From: Sandaracinaceae bacterium
GTDB taxonomy: Bacteria; Myxococcota_A; Polyangia; Polyangiales; Sandaracinaceae
Length of the DNA stretch: 64,000 nt
Direction of reading: 5' to 3'
NCBI GenBank assembly: GCA_020633195.1
Contig: JACKEC010000017.1
Coordinates: 124,001 to 188,000 of the forward strand
Positions 22,627 through 30,875 of the stretch are shown one piece after another. How positions within the stretch are numbered: position 1 is the first letter of the stretch; each line of letters starts with the position of its first letter. A program made the translations under genes and the position numbers. The notes beneath the pieces are model-generated. The model had not been told where the DNA came from. It saw nothing but the letters and a program-made list of their open reading frames with translations, and searched no databases.

Positions 22627-24381
22627 ATGTACGACCTCAAGATCGTGGGTGGAACCATCGTCGACGGCACGGGCGCGCCGCGCTTCGCCGGTGACGTGGG
22701 CATCAAGGACGGGAAGATCGTCGACGTCGGCGTCTGCGAGGGGCCGGCCGAGGAGACGATCGACGCCACCGGCGCGCTCGTCACGCCGGGGTGGACCGAC
22801 ATCCACACCCACTACGACGGCCAGATCTCGTGGGACGAGGAGCTCGCGCCGTCGTCGATCCACGGCGTGACCACCGCGGTGATGGGGAGCTGCGGCGTGG
22901 GCTTCGCGCCCGTGCGCCCGACCGATCACAAGAAGCTCATCGAGCTCATGGAGGGCGTCGAGGACATCCCGGGCAGCGCGCTCTCGGAGGGGATCAGCTG
23001 GGGCTGGGAGAGCTTCGAGGAGTACATGGCGACGCTCGACGCGATGCCGCACACGATCGACTTCATGTGCCACGTCCCGCACGACGCCTTGCGGGTCTAC
23101 GTGATGGGCGATCGCGCGCTCGCCGAGGAGGAGGCGACCGACGCCGACATCGCCGAGATGCGGCGGCTGCTCCGCGCGGCGCTCGAGGCGGGCGCGGTCG
23201 GCTTCAGCACGGGGCGCAGCGACAACCACCGCAGCGTGCACGGCGACTGGACCCCCGCGAGCGAGGCGACGGGCCGCGAGCTCAGCGGCATCGCGGAGGC
23301 GTTCGCCGGCCTCGACCACGGCGTCCTGCAGGCCGTGAGCGACTTCAACATCCTGCACGGCGACGAGCACTTCGACCGCGAGTTCGGCCTGCTCGAGCAG
23401 ATGCTCGAGGCCGCGGGCGGCCGCCCGATGAGCGTCTCGACGATGCAGCGCGATCACCAGAGCAAGCAGTGGAAGTGGATCCTCGACCGCGCGCAGAAGT
23501 GCGTGGACAAGGGCTTCGACGTCCGCTGCCAGGTCGCGCCCCGCGGCATCGGCGTGATGCTCGGGCTGCAGGCGACCTTCCACCCCTTCATGGGCTTCCC
23601 GAGCTACAAGGCGATCAGCCAGCTCCCCCACGACGAGCGCGTCGCGCGCATGCGCGACCCCGAGCTCAAGGCGCGGATGATCCAGGAGAAGAGCGAGCCC
23701 GTCGCCGGCGACGGCAGCATGCTGCCGCCCCTCGCGGACTTCTTCCTGTCGAACCTCGACATGGTCGCGATGCGCCTCTTCAAGCTCGGCGAGCACCCCG
23801 ACTACGAGCCGACGGTGCAGCAGAGCTTCGCGGCCGAGGCGATGCGCCGGCAGGAGCCCGTGCTCTCCGTCATCTACGACGCGATGCTCGAGAACGACGG
23901 CCAGGCGCTGCTGTACTTCCCCGTCTACAACTACTCGGGGATGAACCTCGACGTGGTGCACGAGATGTTGACGCACCCGCTCGCCATCCCGGGGCTCAGC
24001 GACGGCGGCGCCCACGTCGGCACGATCTGCGACGCCAGCTTCCCGACCTTCCTGCTCACGCACTGGGCGCGCGACCGCGACCACGGGCGCATCCCCGTCG
24101 AGCACGTGGTGAAGCTGCAGGCGCACGACACCGCGCGCTTCGTCGGCCTCACCGACCGCGGCACGATCGCGCCGGGTCAGCGGGCGGACCTGAACGTCAT
24201 CGACTTCGAGGGCCTCGAGCTCCTGCACCCGGTGATGCAGAAGGACCTCCCCGCCGGCGGGCAGCGCCTGATGCAGCACGCGAAGGGCTACCTCGCGACG
24301 CTCGTCGCCGGCGAGGTGATCGCGCGGGACGGCCAGCTCACCGGCGCCCGGCCGGGCCGGCTCGTCCGCGCGGGCCAGTAG
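22627..24381 (+). CDS. D-aminoacylase / N-acyl-D-amino-acid deacylase family amidohydrolase
   Basis: A 584-residue metal-dependent hydrolase. The N-terminal beta-sandwich (MYDLKIVGGTIVDGTGAPRFAGDVGI, split) leads to DIHTHYDG with metal ligands His60 and His62. Later come MGSCGVGFAP, GAVGFSTGRS, SDGGAHVGTICD with the conserved Asp, and the C-terminal RGTIAPGQRADLNVID strand. The family hydrolyses N-acyl-D-amino acids, dihydropyrimidines or similar amides; the substrate here is unassigned. AGAGAG lies just before the ATG. The gene ends before a 222-bp convergent spacer of hairpins. Confidence 0.88.
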   Translation: MYDLKIVGGTIVDGTGAPRFAGDVGIKDGKIVDVGVCEGPAEETIDATGALVTPGWTDIHTHYDGQISWDEELAPSSIHGVTTAVMGSCGVGFAPVRPTDHKKLIELMEGVEDIPGSALSEGISWGWESFEEYMATLDAMPHTIDFMCHVPHDALRVYVMGDRALAEEEATDADIAEMRRLLRAALEAGAVGFSTGRSDNHRSVHGDWTPASEATGRELSGIAEAFAGLDHGVLQAVSDFNILHGDEHFDREFGLLEQMLEAAGGRPMSVSTMQRDHQSKQWKWILDRAQKCVDKGFDVRCQVAPRGIGVMLGLQATFHPFMGFPSYKAISQLPHDERVARMRDPELKARMIQEKSEPVAGDGSMLPPLADFFLSNLDMVAMRLFKLGEHPDYEPTVQQSFAAEAMRRQEPVLSVIYDAMLENDGQALLYFPVYNYSGMNLDVVHEMLTHPLAIPGLSDGGAHVGTICDASFPTFLLTHWARDRDHGRIPVEHVVKLQAHDTARFVGLTDRGTIAPGQRADLNVIDFEGLELLHPVMQKDLPAGGQRLMQHAKGYLATLVAGEVIARDGQLTGARPGRLVRAGQ

Positions 24382-24393
24382 CTCGACCCCTCC

Positions 24394-24418
24394 AGCAGGC
24401 TGCTGAAGGCAGCCTGCT
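24394..24418. terminator. Hairpin AGCAGGCTGC-TGAAG-GCAGCCTGCT
   Basis: A perfect 10-bp stem with a 5-nt loop, 12 nt after the amidohydrolase stop. It shares its left arm with the larger hairpin at 24559-24605. A second small hairpin GCGCGC-GAA-GCGCGC follows at 24427-24441. Confidence 0.6.
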
Positions 24419-24442
24419 TCCGTGCCGCGCGCGAAGCGCGCA

Positions 24443-24558
24443 TGCCCGTGCCCGTGCCCGTGCCCGGACCGTCAACCGTTCCCGCAGAAGGCGCGTGATC
24501 TCGGGCACGGGGAACGGTCACGGGTCACGGGCGGGCAAGGGCAAGGGCACGGGCACGG
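24443..24558. repeat. Imperfect inverted GTGCCC/GGGCAC tract
   Basis: CCCGTG units near 24443-24468 face G-rich GGGCA/GGGCAC units near 24520-24557. Between them, ACCGTTCCC (24475-24483) pairs exactly with GGGAACGGT (24510-24518). The whole tract can fold on itself between the two flanking hairpins. No coding potential was seen. Confidence 0.65.
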
Positions 24559-24605
24559 AGCAGGCTGCTGAAACGGTCCCTTTGGGCCCATTTCAGCAGC
24601 CTGCT
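24559..24605. terminator. 15-bp hairpin containing the stop codon of the MopE-type gene
   Basis: AGCAGGCTGCTGAAA (24559-24573) pairs perfectly with 24591-24605 across a 17-nt loop. On the minus strand the TAG stop (24606-24604) forms the base of the stem. The AGCAGGCTG...GAAA family of hairpins is widespread in delta-proteobacterial intergenic DNA. It could terminate transcription from both sides. Confidence 0.7.
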
Positions 24606-25434
24606 ACGCGTGGCTCCAGTCGACGTCGTCGGCGTCGGCCATGCCGTTGCAGATGTAGCCGTTGTCGACGCCGTCGCAGTTGTTGTCGACGCCGTCGGCG
24701 CAGCCGTCGTCCGGCTCGCTGATCCCCGGGTTGATGTAGGGGTTGGTGTCGTCGCAGTCGTAGTAGCGGTCGTAGCCGTCCCCGTCGGCGTCCGCGGGGG
24801 CGCAGAAGATCGTCGGGTCCGGCGGCGCGTCCTCGCCGTCGCAGTCCTGGTCGACGCCGTCGGGGCAGAGGTCGTCGGTCGCGCCCGGGTTCACGTTCGG
24901 GTCCGCGTCGTTGCAGTCCTCGGGGGCGAACCACCCGTCACCGTCCGCGTCGGGGATCGGGTTGCACGCGAGGCCCGGGGGCATGCCGTCGCAGTCCCGA
25001 TCGATCCCGTCCGCCGCGCACGGGTCCTCGAAGGCCCCGGGGTGGATGGTTGGGTCGTCGTCGTTGCAGTCCTCCCACGCGGGGTAGCCGTCCCCGTCGT
25101 AGTCGGGGATCGGGTTGCAGCTGCAGATCAGCGGCACGCCGTCGCAGTCGAAGTCGATCGCGGGGGTGTCGCAGCAGTCGGAGGGGAAGTACTCGGGCGC
25201 GCCCGGGTAGATCCGCGGGTCGTCGTCGTTGCAGTCGACGTCCGACGCGTAGCCGTCCCCGTCGCGATCGACGCCCGAGCTGCCGTGGCTCATCGAGCAC
25301 CCGCTCCCGAGCCCGACGATCAGGCCGAGCGCCGTGACCACGCTGGCCACGCCCACGCCTCGCCCGATGCGGGCGCAGCCGGCCTTGGCGACCAGGATCG
25401 CGGTCTGGATGACGTTGTGCGGGGTGCCTCTCAT
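24604..25434 (-). CDS. MopE-type Ca-binding repeat lipoprotein
   Basis: A 276-residue lipoprotein with lipobox GLGSGC near residue 37. Five or more DxDxDG-Y/W...DCNDxDPxIxPGA units follow, of the metal-binding MopE/thrombospondin type 3 kind (for example VDRDGDGYASDVDCNDDDP). Each unit supplies Asp/Asn ligands for calcium and a conserved cysteine. The protein should sit on the outer surface and fold only with calcium. The ATG has a good ribosome binding site (GGAGAGG). Its stop is built into the terminal hairpin at 24559-24605. Confidence 0.85.
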   Translation of the reverse strand: MRGTPHNVIQTAILVAKAGCARIGRGVGVASVVTALGLIVGLGSGCSMSHGSSGVDRDGDGYASDVDCNDDDPRIYPGAPEYFPSDCCDTPAIDFDCDGVPLICSCNPIPDYDGDGYPAWEDCNDDDPTIHPGAFEDPCAADGIDRDCDGMPPGLACNPIPDADGDGWFAPEDCNDADPNVNPGATDDLCPDGVDQDCDGEDAPPDPTIFCAPADADGDGYDRYYDCDDTNPYINPGISEPDDGCADGVDNNCDGVDNGYICNGMADADDVDWSHA

Positions 25435-25499
25435 CGCGTACCTCTCCTCTCGCGCCGCGCGGGCGCGTGTCAGCTTCGTTTGTGATTCCACCGCGCCGC

Positions 25500-26303
25500 T
25501 CAGGCGGCCGGGCGGACCTCGCTCCAGATCGTCGAGGCGTCGAGCCCCGCGCGATCGAACCCGGGCAGGATCGTCCCGTAGAGCGCGTCGGCGAACGCCG
25601 CCGTGCGCGCCTCGGCGCTCGCGTTGCCGAACGGGTTGGCCGCGAACGGGCGCTTGGCCGGCTTCGGCGTCAGCTCCTGGGCGAGGCTCGGGAGGAGGCG
25701 TGCGACGTAGCGCTGACCCCACGCGCGATCCGCGTCGTCGAGCGGCATCGCCTCGAGCCACCACCACCCGAAGCGCGAGTGGAACGACTCGTCCTTGAGC
25801 AGCTGCGTCAAGACGTCGTGCGTCACGCGATCGCTCGCGTTCTCCCGCACCGCCTTGATCATGTGCACGCTCACCGTCTCGCCGACGCACAGGGACCCGA
25901 GCACCGTCGTGAGGATCCGCCGGCTCAGCGGCTGCCGCGCGTCGCTCCGGACCCAGCGCGGCTCCGGCGCGCCGGCGTCCCAGCCGCCGAGGCGCTTCAC
26001 CACCCGGTCGCACAGGTCGACGTGCTGCGCTTCGTCGCGGACGACCCGCGTGAGCGTCCCGATGACGTCGATCGGCGCGCCCGCCTCGCACAGCTCCCCG
26101 AGCAGCTCGGTGAAGGCCCGCAGCGAGCGCTGCTCGTCGAGGGCCCGGAGGATGAACGAGCGCCGCCCCAGCTCCCGCGCCCGGGCGTCGTCGACGCCCT
26201 CCCCGAGGGCGTCCCAGTCGAAGCGATCGACCTCCGTGAACGCCGCGTGGGCGCGGTGGAAGGGGCCGTCTCCGAGGGGCTCGTGGCGGGGCGCAGGCAG
26301 CAT
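25500..26303 (-). CDS. Ferritin-like di-iron domain protein
   Basis: About 267 residues from ATG 26303, which follows a GGGGAG; a GTG at 26411 would add 36 residues. It is all helical. Two ExxH motifs lie about 85 residues apart (RDEAQHVDL and KDESFHSRFG), each preceded at helix distance by a Glu (LDEQRSLRAF and GETVSVHM). This arrangement makes a carboxylate-bridged di-iron site in ferritin-like four-helix bundles, found in oxidases, hydroxylases and rubrerythrin relatives. There is no signal peptide. The reaction is not predictable. It is transcribed toward the MopE-type gene 65 bp away. Confidence 0.75.
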   Translation of the reverse strand: MLPAPRHEPLGDGPFHRAHAAFTEVDRFDWDALGEGVDDARARELGRRSFILRALDEQRSLRAFTELLGELCEAGAPIDVIGTLTRVVRDEAQHVDLCDRVVKRLGGWDAGAPEPRWVRSDARQPLSRRILTTVLGSLCVGETVSVHMIKAVRENASDRVTHDVLTQLLKDESFHSRFGWWWLEAMPLDDADRAWGQRYVARLLPSLAQELTPKPAKRPFAANPFGNASAEARTAAFADALYGTILPGFDRAGLDASTIWSEVRPAA

Positions 26304-26461
26304 GAGGGCTCCCCTCAGCGAAGTCTGTGCCACTCGCCGATCCGAGCCGCCTCGTGCCAGCGCGTGTGCCGTCGCGTGCCGCGGATCGAGACGCCCTGGC
26401 GCGTCGGTCACCCGACAGGCGGTGTCGGCACCTGAATTCGTGGGGTTTCAGGCTGGCGCCG

Positions 26462-28069
26462 TCACCGACGCCTCAGCACCCAGCTCTGCAGGTAGCAGTC
26501 GTTCGAGAAGCCGCTCATGTTGGCGTAGATGGCGAGCCGAGGGGACAGCGGGCACATGCCCATCGCGTCCCGCGCCGCGTCAGGGGGGACGTAGAAGTCG
26601 TAGGTCACATAGGTCGACCCCGCGCCCGCGCTGGCTCGGAGGTCGCCTCGCTGGAGGATCGCGTCGGTGTCGAAGTCGCGCAGCTCCCAGTGGCACCCGG
26701 CGCCTGCGTCCCAGATCCCGCCCTCGAGCCGGTACTGGCCGGGCGGGAGCGGGTACTCGATCCAGCCGCACATGCATTGGCCGACGGCGCCGCCTCTGCA
26801 GTCCGTACCCACGTAGGTGCTGCCGCTGGTGCGGAACGAGCCGCAGGTCGACCACGGGTTCCAGCGGACGTTCCCGTCCAGCACCGACATCGTCGAGGCC
26901 GGCGCGGGCTCGCAGGTGGCCGGCGTGCAGACGTTCGCGGTGTTGCACCTCAGCGTTCCGTCATCGGAGACGATCTGCGGGTGGAGGGTCGAGAGGTCGC
27001 GCGTCCGGCTCCCCGCGCAGACGGTGCAGGAGCTGCCGACGGCGGTCACGCGGTCGCACTCGAGGTCGTGCGCGCCCCCCGCGGGGCCCTCGTTGACCAG
27101 GCCGTCGCAGTTCTCGTCCGCGAGCGGCGCCGACTCGTCGCAGATCTCGGCGCGCCTCGGCACCCGGCCGGTGCACTCACCCAGCGTTCCATCGGCTTGG
27201 CAGACCTGCTGACCCAGCACGCACGAGGTCGCGGGGTCGCCGCACTCGACCGGCGGGTCACCGACGGCGCAGTCGCAGCCCTCGTTGACCCCGCTGATGC
27301 AGTTGTCGTCGATGCGGTTCGTGCAGAGCTCGGGAACGCCTGGGTTCACGCCGCTCGCGCCGTCGTCGCAGTCCCCGCCGCGCTCGGCGTAGCCGGACGG
27401 CGCCGGCAAGCAGCCGGTCGTCGTCATCGAGTCCAACCCGAAGTCGTCGCCGTCGCCGTCGCGATAGAAGGTGAGCTCGACGCCCTCGTCGACGAGGCCG
27501 TCACAGTCGTTGTCGAGGTGGTCGCACTCCTCGGCCTCGCTCGGGTGGACGACCGCGCTCGCGTCGTCGCAGTCGTTGCCGCAGTTGGTGTCGTTGCAGC
27601 AGGTCGCGTCGGGGTAGCTGTCGCGGTCCACGTCGCGCACCCCGAAGGTGGCGAGGTCGCAGTCCTCGTCGTGTCCCGCCGGGTCGCAGATCTCGGCGTT
27701 GCCGGGGTAGCGGTTCGGGTCGGTGTCGTCGCAGTCGTCTCCGCCGCAGGCGAGGGCGTCGTGTCCGTCGCCGTCGGCGTCCACCACGCCCGTGCAGCTG
27801 CAGGCTCGGCTGGCTTCGTCGCAGCTCGTCCCGGTCCCGCACGGCCGCGCCGAGGCGGGCACGCAGCCGCGCGCGTCCGCGTCGGTCGACGCCGGGTCGC
27901 AGCGCTCGAACCCGTTGCAGAAGACGCCGTCGTCGCAGCCCTCGTCGGTCCCGCACGCCGCGCCGGCGTCGTCGCCCCCCGCGCCGCCGTCGCAGCCGCC
28001 GACGAGGGAGACTCCCCAAAGGAGGACGAGCCCCCACCCCACGTTGCCCCACCGCATCGCGGTGAGCAT
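26462..28069 (-). CDS. MopE-type Cys-rich lipoprotein
   Basis: A 535-residue lipoprotein with lipobox LVGGC (about residues 22-26). A Cys-rich head (CGTDEGCDDGVFCNGFERC) is followed by several MopE/TSP3-type Asp-rich units (VVDADGDGHDALACGGDDCDDTDP, split; NDCDDASAVVHPSEAEECDHLDNDCDG) and more disulfide-rich modules. A C-terminal beta domain of about 150 residues ends YLQSWVLRRR. Calcium-stabilised surface display is likely. An ATG at 28057 is an equally good start. The gene is divergent from the second kinase operon. Confidence 0.8.
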   Translation of the reverse strand: MLTAMRWGNVGWGLVLLWGVSLVGGCDGGAGGDDAGAACGTDEGCDDGVFCNGFERCDPASTDADARGCVPASARPCGTGTSCDEASRACSCTGVVDADGDGHDALACGGDDCDDTDPNRYPGNAEICDPAGHDEDCDLATFGVRDVDRDSYPDATCCNDTNCGNDCDDASAVVHPSEAEECDHLDNDCDGLVDEGVELTFYRDGDGDDFGLDSMTTTGCLPAPSGYAERGGDCDDGASGVNPGVPELCTNRIDDNCISGVNEGCDCAVGDPPVECGDPATSCVLGQQVCQADGTLGECTGRVPRRAEICDESAPLADENCDGLVNEGPAGGAHDLECDRVTAVGSSCTVCAGSRTRDLSTLHPQIVSDDGTLRCNTANVCTPATCEPAPASTMSVLDGNVRWNPWSTCGSFRTSGSTYVGTDCRGGAVGQCMCGWIEYPLPPGQYRLEGGIWDAGAGCHWELRDFDTDAILQRGDLRASAGAGSTYVTYDFYVPPDAARDAMGMCPLSPRLAIYANMSGFSNDCYLQSWVLRRR

Positions 28070-28148
28070 GACCGCGCGGGCGCTCCGCGGGAAGGCACAT
28101 CTGGGTTACCCGGTGCGCTCGTCGCGGGCGCCGCTCGGCGGCCCGATC

Positions 28149-28154
28149 TATCCT
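28149..28154 (+). promoter_or_regulatory. -10 element TATCCT, 11 nt before ATG
   Basis: A TANNNT match in front of the kinase gene starting at 28166. The spacer is longer than elsewhere, so a leader of a few bases is expected. Confidence 0.4.
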
Positions 28155-28165
28155 CTCGCCTCGGG

Positions 28166-29866
28166 ATGGGCACCGACCGCGGCTACGACCCCACGCGCCG
28201 ACCCTCGGGCTCGGAGGTGTTCGGGGCGACCCACGCGCTCGGACACGAGGAGCCGCCCGACCCGTACATCGGACGGATCCTGCACGACCGCTACCGGGTG
28301 ATCCGCCTCCTCGGCGAAGGCGGGATGGGGGTCGTCTACGAGGCCGAGCACGTGCTCCTCCAGCGCCGGGTCGCGCTCAAGCTCTTGCACCGGACCCTCG
28401 CGCGGCACCCCGCCGTGGTCACGCGCTTCCGGAACGAAGCGATCGCCGCGAGCAGCATCGGCGACCCCCACATCGTCGAGGTCAGCGACATGGGGAAGCT
28501 CGAGGACGGCTCCTTCTACATGGCCCTCGAGCTCCTCGACGGACGCGAGATGCGCCGCCTCGTCGAGGAGGACGGGCCGTTGACGATCGCGCGCACGATC
28601 GATCTGGTGAGCCAGGTGCTCGAGGGGCTCGGCGCCGCGCACGCGGCGAACATCGTCCACCGCGATCTCAAGCCCGACAACCTCTTCGTCGTGCGCCGCG
28701 ACGGCGCGGAGTTCGTGAAGATCCTCGACTTCGGGGTCGCGAAGCTCCGCCGCGACGAGCAAGACCTGTTGACGGCGACGGGGCAGGCGGTCGGGACACC
28801 TTGCTACATGCCACCGGAGCAGGCGCGAGGGCAGAAGGACCTCGATCTGCGCGCGGACCTCTACGCCATCGGGGTGATCCTCTTCGAGTGCCTCACCGGC
28901 GCGCGGCCCTTCAACGCCGAGTCGCTGCCGCTACTCATCGTGCAGATCCTCCAGGATCCGCCGCCCCCGATCCGGGCCTTCCGCCCGGACGTCCCCGAGG
29001 AGCTCGTCGCGGTGGTCGAGCGGCTCCTCGCGAAGGAGCCCCACGAGCGGTTCGGCTCGGCCGCCGAGGTGCGCGCCGCGCTGGCGCCGTTCGCGAAGCT
29101 CGCGAGCCGCCCCGAGCTCGCGCCGAACCCGCCGGCGCACCCCTCCTTCGCTCCGCCCCCGCGGCAGAAGCTCGCCACCGCGAGGCTCGACGAGCCCGCC
29201 CCGACGCCGCCGCCGCCCCCGACGCGCGAGGCGGTTCCGACCCCGCCCCCCGCCTTGCCCGGCCGCCGCTCGTTGCTCCCGTGGGTGCTGGGCGGAGCCC
29301 TCGCGGTGGCCCTCGGCGGCGCGGCGATGGGGCTGGCGATCGCGACCGACGAGATCGAGACGCCCGACGCCGGCGCGAACAGCCTGACGCCGGCGCCGCT
29401 CGAGCCCGCCGCGGCACCGCAGGTTCGCTTGCAGATCGACACCGACCCGCCGGGGGCCGAGCTGTGGCTCGACGGAGAGGTCGTCCCGAACCCCTTCGAC
29501 GCCCAGCTCCCGGAGCGCGAGGCGCCGCACCACGTCGAGGTGCGGCTCGCGGGGCACGTGACGGCCACGCGCGAGGTGTCCGCGCACTACGCGCAGCGCG
29601 TGCACATCCCCCTCACGCCGGAGGACGCCGACGGCCACGACCGCGCCCGACGGCCGAGCCGCGCCGAGGACCCGGCGGCCACGAGCGGTCGGCGCGCGGC
29701 CGCCTCCCGCCAAGTCGAGGACTCGGCGCCCGCCGAGGCCACTCCCGTGACGGCTCGTCGCGAGCCCGCGCCCCCCGCGGTCGCCCCCGCCACGTCGCCG
29801 CCCGCCGAGCCGGAGCCCGCGCCGCCGAGCCCGGACGAGCTGAACCACGTGCGGTTCGGCAACTGA
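28166..29866 (+). CDS. Ser/Thr protein kinase with PEGA domain
   Basis: A 566-residue PknB-type kinase. The catalytic domain (about 42-310) has LGEGGMGVVYEA, Lys72, HRDLKPDN with Asp167, DFG 188-190 and PPE in place of APE. A Pro-rich linker leads to one membrane helix (about 370-393) and a periplasmic PEGA-like module (TDPPGAELWLDGEVVPNPFDAQLP, split). A long disordered Pro/Ala/Glu tail ends the protein. It heads an operon with a TPR-PEGA membrane protein and a lipoprotein, the same order as the operon at 8903-4916. Expected to be active; targets unknown. Confidence 0.9.
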   Translation: MGTDRGYDPTRRPSGSEVFGATHALGHEEPPDPYIGRILHDRYRVIRLLGEGGMGVVYEAEHVLLQRRVALKLLHRTLARHPAVVTRFRNEAIAASSIGDPHIVEVSDMGKLEDGSFYMALELLDGREMRRLVEEDGPLTIARTIDLVSQVLEGLGAAHAANIVHRDLKPDNLFVVRRDGAEFVKILDFGVAKLRRDEQDLLTATGQAVGTPCYMPPEQARGQKDLDLRADLYAIGVILFECLTGARPFNAESLPLLIVQILQDPPPPIRAFRPDVPEELVAVVERLLAKEPHERFGSAAEVRAALAPFAKLASRPELAPNPPAHPSFAPPPRQKLATARLDEPAPTPPPPPTREAVPTPPPALPGRRSLLPWVLGGALAVALGGAAMGLAIATDEIETPDAGANSLTPAPLEPAAAPQVRLQIDTDPPGAELWLDGEVVPNPFDAQLPEREAPHHVEVRLAGHVTATREVSAHYAQRVHIPLTPEDADGHDRARRPSRAEDPAATSGRRAAASRQVEDSAPAEATPVTARREPAPPAVAPATSPPAEPEPAPPSPDELNHVRFGN

Positions 29867-29899
29867 TCGATCTCGAAGGTCGCCTCCGATCCGCTCGGG

Positions 29900-29905
29900 T
29901 AGGAT
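29900..29905 (+). promoter_or_regulatory. -10 element TAGGAT, 7 nt before ATG 29913
   Basis: The match fixes the start at ATG 29913 rather than the ATG at 29904, which overlaps the hexamer. Confidence 0.45.
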
Positions 29906-29912
29906 GCGGCCC

Positions 29913-30875
29913 ATGACGCGGGGGGCGCTCGTCATGGTCGTGCTCGTGCTGTCGTCGCTCGCGACGATGGCGAGGGCGCAGCCGGAGGGAGCGAGCGAGG
30001 AGGCGCCCCCCACCGCGCCCGCGCTCCCACCGAACGTGGTCGAGGCCAACGAGCGCATCGAGCACGGCGAGGCGCTCTACGCGGCCGGCGACTACGACGC
30101 GGCGCTCGCGGAGTTCGAGCGCGCCTACGAGGTCATCGGCGAGCACCCGGCGCGCTTCCAGGTCCTCTACAACATCGCGCGCGCTCACGAGCGACGGTTC
30201 CGGTACGACCTCGCGCTCGCCTACTACCGACGCTTCCTGAACGAAGGCGGCGCGAGCACGCCGCGCGCGGAGGCGGTTCGGTCGACCCTCGACACGCTCG
30301 AGGGGCTCCTCGCGACCGTCCACGTCCACACCAACGTGGCGGCCGAGGTCTGGATCGAGGACCGTCAGGTCGGCGAGGCACCCGGAGACGTCCTCCTCAC
30401 CGGCGGGCGCCACGTCCTCGAGCTGCGCGCGGCGGGCTACGAGACCGCGCAGCGCGAGATCCAGATCGCGCCGCGCACGGAGCAGACCGTCTCGGTCACC
30501 CTGAGCGCGCTGGCCGAGGCGTACCGCGGGCTCGAGCCCGGCTTCTTCATCACGTCGGTCGTCGGGGCCGGCGTCGCCGGGCTGCTCGGGCTCTCTCTCG
30601 GCATCGCGGTCGTCGCTCGACGCGGGGACATCGACGCCGACCTCGCCGACCCCGTCCGCCGCCTCACCGTCGGGGAGGCCGAGCGCTCCGAGATCGAGGC
30701 GCTCGCGCTCGCGACGGACGTGTCCTTCGGGGTCGCGGGCCTCGGCGTCGTCCTCGCGGTGGTCTTCGCGCTCCTCACGGACTGGGGCGGCGGCGAGGCC
30801 GCGAGCCAGGCCGCGCTCCCCTGGCTCGACGTGCGACCCGGCGGCGCGACGGGCGGAGTGGGGTTGCGCTGGTGA
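29913..30875 (+). CDS. TPR-PEGA protein with two C-terminal membrane segments
   Basis: About 320 residues. The signal peptide ends near MARAQP. Two to three TPR-like helices follow (GEALYAAGDYDAALAEFERAY and LYNIARAHERRFRYDLALAYY). A PEGA domain (VHTNVAAEVWIEDRQVGEAPGDVLL) precedes two membrane segments (about 213-240 and 268-292). It follows a kinase gene by 46 bp and overlaps the next lipoprotein gene by GTGA. The layout parallels the TPR protein at 6292-7113, so both may couple an outer sensor to the kinase upstream. Confidence 0.8.
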   Translation: MTRGALVMVVLVLSSLATMARAQPEGASEEAPPTAPALPPNVVEANERIEHGEALYAAGDYDAALAEFERAYEVIGEHPARFQVLYNIARAHERRFRYDLALAYYRRFLNEGGASTPRAEAVRSTLDTLEGLLATVHVHTNVAAEVWIEDRQVGEAPGDVLLTGGRHVLELRAAGYETAQREIQIAPRTEQTVSVTLSALAEAYRGLEPGFFITSVVGAGVAGLLGLSLGIAVVARRGDIDADLADPVRRLTVGEAERSEIEALALATDVSFGVAGLGVVLAVVFALLTDWGGGEAASQAALPWLDVRPGGATGGVGLRW

